From: Mesorhizobium sp.
GTDB taxonomy: Bacteria > Pseudomonadota > Alphaproteobacteria > Rhizobiales > Rhizobiaceae
Length of the DNA: 36,463 nucleotides
Assembly: GCF_005063415.1 (NCBI RefSeq)
Contig: NZ_SUEG01000048.1
Location: forward strand, 1 to 36,463
Direction of reading: 5' to 3'
Position numbers and translations under genes: made by a program. Below, piece by piece: positions 32,113 through 36,463 of the stretch. Numbering within the stretch: the stretch's first letter is position 1; each line of letters begins with the position of its first letter. Under the pieces are notes generated by a model that saw only the letters and a list, made by a program, of their open reading frames with translations, had not been told where the DNA came from and did no database searches.

Positions 32113-33552
32113 TTAGCCGGCAAACGTGTAAGCGGTCTTCACTGTGGTGTAGAACTCTGCGGCATAGCGGCCCTGCTCGCGCGGGCCGTAGCTCGATCCC
32201 TTGCGCCCGCCGAAAGGCACGTGGAAGTCGACGCCGGCCGTCGGCAGGTTGACCATGACCATGCCGGCTTCCGAATTGCGCTTGAAATGCGTGGCGTGCT
32301 TGAGGCTCGAGGTGCAGATGCCGGAGGTCAGGCCGAACGGCGTGTCGTTGGCCACCGCCAGCGCCTCGTCATAATCCTTGACGCGGATGACGTTGGCGAC
32401 CGGTCCGAAAATCTCCTCGCGCGAGATGCGCATGGCGTTGGTGGTTTCGGTGAACAGCGCAGGCTGCAAATAGAAACCGCGGGTTTCGCGATCGAGCCGC
32501 TCGCCGCCGAAAGCGAGATCGGCGCCTTCCTGACGTCCGATGGCAATATAGTCTTCGTCCTGCTTGAGTTGGCTCTGGTCGACGACCGGCCCGATCTGGG
32601 TCTTCGCATCGAGAGCGTCACCGATGACCAGCTTGCTCAGGCGATCTTTCATCGCCTCGACGAAGCGGTCATGGATGCCGTCCGTCACCACCAGGCGGGA
32701 CGACGCCGTGCAGCGCTGGCCGGTCGAGAAGTAGGCGCCGTTGACCGCGCAGTCGACGGCGACGGCAAGGTCGGCATCGTCGAGCACGACAAGCGGGTTC
32801 TTGCCGCCCATTTCGAGCTGGAACTTGCGCATGTGCTCGACGCTGGCGGCGGCCACGCGCTTGCCGGTGCCGACCGAGCCGGTGAAGGTGATAGCGTTGA
32901 GATCAGGGCTGTCGAGCATGGCCTGGCCGACCACCGAACCTTTGCCCATCACCAGGTTGAGCACGCCCTTGGGCAGTCCGGCGCGGTGCAGGATGTCGAC
33001 AATTGTCCAGGCGCTCTCCGGAACGAGTTCCGCCGGCTTGAAGACGATGGTGTTGCCGTAGGCCAGCGCTGGCGCGATTTTCCAGGCCGGAATGGCGATC
33101 GGGAAATTCCACGGCGTGATGATGCCGACGACGCCGACGGCTTCGCGGGTGATCTCGACGCCGACGCCGGGCCGCACGCTTGGCACCAGCTCGCCCGACA
33201 GACGCAGCGTCTCGCCGGCGAAGAAGTCGAATATCTGTGCAGCCCGCACAGTCTCGCCGATGCCTTCGACCAGCGTCTTGCCTTCCTCGCGCGCCAAGGC
33301 CCGGCCGATTTCATCTTTCCGCGCGGTGATCTCGTCCGACGCCTTCCTCAGCACCGCATGGCGTGCCAGCAGGCCCGATCGAGACCATGCTGGAAATGCC
33401 GCTTTCGCCGCCGCGATGGCCTGCCGAGCGTGCTCGGCGCCTCCCGATGCATATTCGCCGACCACGTCGTCGAGATTGGACGGGTTGATGTTGCGGGAGC
33501 CGGCATCGCCCACCCATTCGCCATCGATGAGGTTCTTTCGAAACGGGATCAT
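32113..33552 (-). CDS. NAD(P)-dependent aldehyde dehydrogenase, alpha-ketoglutarate-semialdehyde-dehydrogenase-like
   Basis: Aldehyde dehydrogenase of 479 residues. PWNFPIAIPAWKIAPALAYG and FTGSVGTGKRVA bind the cofactor, LEMGGKNPLVVLDDADL contains the general-base glutamate, and GQRCTASSRLVV the catalytic cysteine. The C-terminus GGRKGSSYGPREQGRYAAEF is the wording seen in 2,5-dioxovalerate (alpha-ketoglutarate semialdehyde) dehydrogenases of pentose and uronate pathways (recalled). Start ATG 33552 has AAGGA 10 nt upstream; a longer frame to 33654 lacks similarity. It is divergent from the hydroxyacid dehydrogenase. Confidence 0.88.
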   Translation of the reverse strand: MIPFRKNLIDGEWVGDAGSRNINPSNLDDVVGEYASGGAEHARQAIAAAKAAFPAWSRSGLLARHAVLRKASDEITARKDEIGRALAREEGKTLVEGIGETVRAAQIFDFFAGETLRLSGELVPSVRPGVGVEITREAVGVVGIITPWNFPIAIPAWKIAPALAYGNTIVFKPAELVPESAWTIVDILHRAGLPKGVLNLVMGKGSVVGQAMLDSPDLNAITFTGSVGTGKRVAAASVEHMRKFQLEMGGKNPLVVLDDADLAVAVDCAVNGAYFSTGQRCTASSRLVVTDGIHDRFVEAMKDRLSKLVIGDALDAKTQIGPVVDQSQLKQDEDYIAIGRQEGADLAFGGERLDRETRGFYLQPALFTETTNAMRISREEIFGPVANVIRVKDYDEALAVANDTPFGLTSGICTSSLKHATHFKRNSEAGMVMVNLPTAGVDFHVPFGGRKGSSYGPREQGRYAAEFYTTVKTAYTFAG

Positions 33553-33725
33553 GTCGCTGTCTTCCTTGTCGTCCTTCGATCGCCGTCTATCTGGACCACC
33601 GACCGCCGCACCGCAAGGCCGAAGGCGGGCAAACTTCTCCTCCTCGACAGGCATGTGATAGGTGTCGGGGCGGGAAAGACGATTCTAGTGTGGTGCGACG
33701 CGGATCGCACGGGAGGAAAAGTATC

Positions 33726-34757
33726 ATGTCCGACAGCGCCTTGCCGCTGGTGATCAGCGCACCCGAACCGCGCACGCTCGACCTGATCTTCACGCCGGCT
33801 GCGCTGGCGAAGTTTCGATCGAAATACCGCATCGTCGAAACATCGCCCGAAGATGTCAGAGCCCTGCCGGCCGATATCCTTGCCGAAGCCCGCTACATCG
33901 TCGGCCAGCCGCCGATCGCGCCGGAGACGCTGGAAAAAATGAAGGCGCTGCGCTGCATCTTCAATGTCGAGAGCAACCTCATCAACAACATGCCCTACGA
34001 GACGCTGTTTTCGCGCGGCATCCATGTCGTCACCACCGGGCTGGTGTTTGCCGAACCGGTGGCCGAGCTCGGCCTTGCCATGGCGCTCAACCTTGCCCGC
34101 GGCATTGTCGATGCCGACCTCGCTTTTCGTCAGGGCAAGGAGCTGTGGGGCGGCGACGGCAACCGGACGGCGCGGCTTCTTTCCGGTGCGGATGTCGGCA
34201 TCATCGGCTTCGGCGATCTTGGCCGTGCGCTCAACCGGCTGCTGTCGGGCTTTCGCACGCGGACAAAAGTCTTCGACCCGTGGCTGCCGCCGTCGATCCT
34301 GATCGAAAACGGCGTTGAGCCGGCCTCTCTCGACGAGGTTCTGTCGAACAGCGATTTCATCTTCGTCGTCGCTTCGGTGACCAGCGAAAACCAGGGTTTC
34401 CTTGGTGCCGACGCGTTTGCCAGGATGCGCAAGGGAGCCGCTTTCATCCTGCTCAGCCGAGCCGGAGTGGTCGATTTCCCGGCACTGATGGACGCCGTCC
34501 GCAGCGGCCATATCGTCGCCGCCAGCGATGTTTTTCCTGAGGAGCCTCTGGCCCAGGATCACCCGGTCCGCACATTGCCGGGATTCCTGCGCTCCGCCCA
34601 CCGGGCCGGTGCGCTCGACATCGCCTTCAAGCGGATGGGCGACATGGTGCTGGAAGACATGGACCTGATCGACCGCGGCCTGCCGCCGATGCGTTCGAAG
34701 CGGGCCGAGCGTGAGACCGTTTCGCGAATGCGTTCGAAGCCGGTCGACAAGAATTAA
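33726..34757 (+). CDS. D-isomer-specific 2-hydroxyacid dehydrogenase family protein
   Basis: NAD(P)-dependent 2-hydroxyacid dehydrogenase of 343 residues. The Rossmann motif is VGIIGFGDLGRAL, the catalytic arginine lies in LLSRAGVVDF, and the glutamate in DVFPEEPLAQDHP. The histidine is in RSAHRAGALD, where most relatives have a TPHIG-type sequence, so the active-site loop is somewhat unusual. GGGAGG lies 8 nt before ATG 33726. Divergent from the aldehyde dehydrogenase with a 173-nt gap that should hold both promoters. Substrate unknown; a 2-keto sugar acid or phosphoglycerate-like acid is plausible. Confidence 0.87.
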   Translation: MSDSALPLVISAPEPRTLDLIFTPAALAKFRSKYRIVETSPEDVRALPADILAEARYIVGQPPIAPETLEKMKALRCIFNVESNLINNMPYETLFSRGIHVVTTGLVFAEPVAELGLAMALNLARGIVDADLAFRQGKELWGGDGNRTARLLSGADVGIIGFGDLGRALNRLLSGFRTRTKVFDPWLPPSILIENGVEPASLDEVLSNSDFIFVVASVTSENQGFLGADAFARMRKGAAFILLSRAGVVDFPALMDAVRSGHIVAASDVFPEEPLAQDHPVRTLPGFLRSAHRAGALDIAFKRMGDMVLEDMDLIDRGLPPMRSKRAERETVSRMRSKPVDKN

Positions 34758-34758
34758 G

Positions 34759-34792
34759 CCGTCTGCCCGACGGGTCGCACATGCTCAGACGG
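34759..34792. terminator. Possible hairpin at convergent gene ends
   Basis: CCGTCTG (34759-34765) pairs with CAGACGG (34786-34792) around a 20-nt loop that itself contains CCCGACGGG. It overlaps the stop codon of the minus-strand membrane gene. No T-tract. Confidence 0.35.
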
Positions 34793-35270
34793 TGAAGGAC
34801 CAAAACAGGCAGGCCAGTGTCGCTGCGGCGAAGACGACGAAGAACAGGCTTCTCAACAGGATGTTGCGGCGCAGCTCATTGATGAAGAGATGGCATCCGA
34901 CGACGGCTGCGACAAACAGGAACCGCCAGTTCAGCAGCGCCGAGAGCACATCGCGCTGACCGAAAGCAAATCTCGCGACGAGACATCCAACGATGACCGC
35001 AAACAACACGATGACCGTCCAGAAGATCGCATCGGCGGCATGTGTCAGGACGATGCCAGCGAGCCTGATCGGCAGAACCATCATCAGCAGTGCGCTGAAA
35101 AAATAGATCGCCGCGAGCGGAATGAACGTCCCCGCATCGGCGACGTCGCTCAAGCGCTTGGCGCCGATCGCGCCATAGGGATAGCCATGCCTGGCCACCG
35201 CCAGGCTGAGCGCCATCAGCAAGGCCGCCAGCACGGCGGCAAGCGCGAATGAGGTCAGGGCTTTGCTCAT
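34785..35270 (-). CDS. Integral membrane protein of unknown function
   Basis: 161 residues, nearly all hydrophobic, with about five membrane-spanning segments. They begin with a long N-terminal helix (ALTSFALAAVLAALLMALSL) and end with LRSLFFVVFAAATLACLFW. Short charged loops (KRLSDVADAG, GQRDVLS, NELRRN) separate them. No family recognised and no catalytic motif visible. It follows the nitrate reductase gene on the same strand after a gap of 104 nt, but the content does not link it to nitrate metabolism. The start ATG at 35270 is the first in frame, with GGGAGCC a few bases upstream. Confidence 0.75.
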   Translation of the reverse strand: MSKALTSFALAAVLAALLMALSLAVARHGYPYGAIGAKRLSDVADAGTFIPLAAIYFFSALLMMVLPIRLAGIVLTHAADAIFWTVIVLFAVIVGCLVARFAFGQRDVLSALLNWRFLFVAAVVGCHLFINELRRNILLRSLFFVVFAAATLACLFWSFTV

Positions 35271-35374
35271 GAGGCTCCCGTTCAGAACGAATCGAAGTCA
35301 GAACGTTGGTAGCCCATGGTTTGTAAATTGCTAGTAAGCATCATACAGCGGCGCGGCAGAGTTCCTCGGCGCAT

Positions 35375-36463
35375 TCACTCTGCAGCTTGAAGACGCCGCC
35401 CGTCGATAATGGTCTTGATCTCGGCGCGGCAAGAGCCGCAATTGGTGCCGGCGTGAAGGGCGGAGCCGATCGCCGCGACGCTGGTGCAGCCGCCGCGCAC
35501 CGCTTCCGCGATCTGGTTGGCACCGACCCCGAAACAGGCGCAGACGATGGCACCGCGGTCGACGCTCTTGCCGCCAGGCCTGCCGGCGACAATCGCCAAC
35601 CGCGCCTGCCGATCGGCATGGTCGGCACCCAGTTGTTCGACCGCCCAGCCGCGCGACACCGCTACCGGGGTAGGCGCAAGATAGAGCGCGCCGACCAGCC
35701 GACTGCCCGCGAACCGGGCGAAGCGATGGTGCCCGCCGGCGATGTCGTGATAGGCGAGCGTCTCGCCTTCCAGGCCTAACAGCGCGGCGGCAAACCCGGT
35801 CCAGTCGCGGCCGGACCGCAGCGCAATTTCGAGGCGCCAGCCGGTGGGGCAGCTGGCGAGGCTCCAATAATCGGCGTCGATCGAGGCGGGCCGTTCGGCA
35901 AGCACGGCGAAGCCGAAGGCCGTGGCGGCGAACCGCTGGATGCGGGCGGCAACATTCTTCGAGGCCGGCTGGCCTGAAATCGCATCGGTCGTCGGCGCGA
36001 CCAGTGCATCGACGCGCGCGCGGGCGGAGGACTGATCGGTCCAGTGCATCGGTACAAATACAGAGCCTTGGCGTTGGCGCACCGTCACCAGCGCGCGGAC
36101 CAGCACCTCGCCATGGGCAGTCGAGACGCGCACGATGTCGGCATCGCCGATGCCGTAGTGCTGCGCATCCGCCGGGTGGATTTCGACGAACGGTTCGGCC
36201 ATGTGCTGCGACAGGCGCGGGCTCTTGCCGGTCCGCGTCATGGTGTGCCAGTGGTCGCGCACGCGCCCGGTGTTGAGGACGAGCGGGTAGTCCGGGTTGG
36301 TGCGGGTTTGTGCGGCTGGGCGGATGGCAATGAAGCGCGCCTTACGGTCGGGCGTGTAGAAATTGCCGTTGGCGAAGAAGCGGGTGCTTTTGTCCTCCGG
36401 CTGGCGCCAGGCACCCCCCTCTGGCCTGCCGGCCATCTCCCCCTCAAGGGGGGAGATCCGCCG
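35375..36463 (-). CDS. nasA: Assimilatory nitrate reductase, large subunit, C-terminal part (truncated by window edge)
   Basis: Molybdopterin oxidoreductase that reduces nitrate to nitrite in the cytoplasm. The visible 363 residues include the molydopterin-dinucleotide-binding domain (PLVLNTGRVRDHWHTMTRTG, EPFVEIHPADA, GSVFVPMHWTDQ) and a C-terminal BFD-like [2Fe-2S] domain (CACFGVGANQIAEAV then TNCGSCRAEI, four cysteines), the NasA-type architecture. The frame is open to the window end, so ATG 36436 is internal. Immediately before the conserved TRFFANGNFYTPDRKARF is an unusual stretch RRISPLEGEMAGRPEGGA encoded by a palindromic repeat element. The upstream part, presumably with nirB/nirD, is outside the window. 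Confidence 0.9.
   Translation of the reverse strand, partial: RRISPLEGEMAGRPEGGAWRQPEDKSTRFFANGNFYTPDRKARFIAIRPAAQTRTNPDYPLVLNTGRVRDHWHTMTRTGKSPRLSQHMAEPFVEIHPADAQHYGIGDADIVRVSTAHGEVLVRALVTVRQRQGSVFVPMHWTDQSSARARVDALVAPTTDAISGQPASKNVAARIQRFAATAFGFAVLAERPASIDADYWSLASCPTGWRLEIALRSGRDWTGFAAALLGLEGETLAYHDIAGGHHRFARFAGSRLVGALYLAPTPVAVSRGWAVEQLGADHADRQARLAIVAGRPGGKSVDRGAIVCACFGVGANQIAEAVRGGCTSVAAIGSALHAGTNCGSCRAEIKTIIDGRRLQAAE
36403..36463. repeat. Rhizobial palindromic repeat element inserted in frame in nasA, cut by window edge
   Basis: Contains the palindrome ATCTCCCC-CTCAAGG-GGGGAGAT (36435-36457) and the companion block CACCCCCCTCTGGCCTGCCGG to its left. This C-rich/G-rich pattern is a common dispersed repeat in Mesorhizobium and related genomes (recalled). 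When translated it gives the ISPLEGEM-GRPEGG-type peptide seen here inside nitrate reductase. Confidence 0.65.

Noticed and set aside
32068-33753. 561-codon plus-strand open frame antisense to the aldehyde dehydrogenase
   Set aside because: No family motifs; the opposite strand has all catalytic residues of an aldehyde dehydrogenase.
1-36463. CRISPR arrays, tRNA or rRNA genes, insertion sequences, integrase or phage genes
   Set aside because: No regularly spaced repeats, no cloverleaf or rRNA-like stretches and no transposase motifs were seen on reading either strand; small structured RNAs cannot be excluded by eye.

Overview
The window reads as chromosome of an alphaproteobacterium of the Rhizobiales, most likely Mesorhizobium or a close relative. 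The basis is the high GC content, a near-complete set of genes recognisable as rhizobial exo (acidic exopolysaccharide) genes in largely the Sinorhizobium order, and a rhizobial-type palindromic repeat at the right edge. The genus is inferred from protein resemblance only; no search was run.

Layout. (1) 1-4975, plus strand: a dihydroxyacetone-kinase locus. It holds the 3' end of an upstream DAK-type kinase gene, then dhaL, dhaM (IIA domain only), a free-standing HPr, a full-length enzyme I, a small putative helix-turn-helix protein and dhaK. This looks like a self-contained phosphoenolpyruvate-driven phosphorelay onto dihydroxyacetone or a similar ketose. (2) 4976-5516: a gap with two convergent very small ORFs. 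(3) 5517-7424: a propionyl-CoA-synthetase-type acyl-CoA ligase. (4) 7545-8318: a PPP-family protein phosphatase, convergent with exoP. (5) 8332-30370: the exopolysaccharide cluster. The minus-strand block exoL-exoA-exoM-exoO-exoN-exoP has the same order as in S. meliloti. It is followed by a plus-strand polysaccharide pyruvyltransferase-family gene. A second minus-strand block holds a coiled-coil protein, exoK, UDP-glucose dehydrogenase, two GT4 glycosyltransferases and an ExoT-type flippase. Then come exoU and an ExoX-like small membrane protein on minus, exoY and exoF on plus, and exoQ on minus. (6) 30700-34757: a small oxidoreductase group (SDR, DUF1349 protein, aldehyde dehydrogenase, 2-hydroxyacid dehydrogenase) that looks like sugar or sugar-acid catabolism. 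(7) 34785-36463: a membrane protein and the 3' part of an assimilatory nitrate reductase.

How the EPS genes would work together: ExoN makes UDP-glucose and Ugd oxidises it to UDP-glucuronate. ExoY starts the repeat unit on undecaprenyl phosphate, and ExoA/L/M/O/U plus two GT4 enzymes extend it. A ketal-transferase-like enzyme may decorate it, ExoT flips it, ExoQ polymerises it, and ExoP/ExoF control length and export. ExoK trims the product. ExoX-like protein and possibly the PPP phosphatase adjust output. The presence of ugd and two GT4 genes suggests a glucuronate-containing polymer rather than classical succinoglycan.

The most interesting signal is regulatory. Near-palindromes of the form TGYTGC-N3-GCAAMA occur only in the intergenic regions of the EPS cluster: upstream of exoL/pyruvyltransferase (two copies 50 bp apart), of the exoK operon and of exoY. 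A weaker relative lies upstream of exoQ. They resemble the TGC-N3-GCA operator of PhaR/AniA, the polyhydroxybutyrate-sensing regulator, so this may be a carbon-storage-to-EPS switch. At three of the promoters the site ends about 50 nt before the first start codon. At the exoK operon that first start is a 23-codon ORF with a very strong Shine-Dalgarno.
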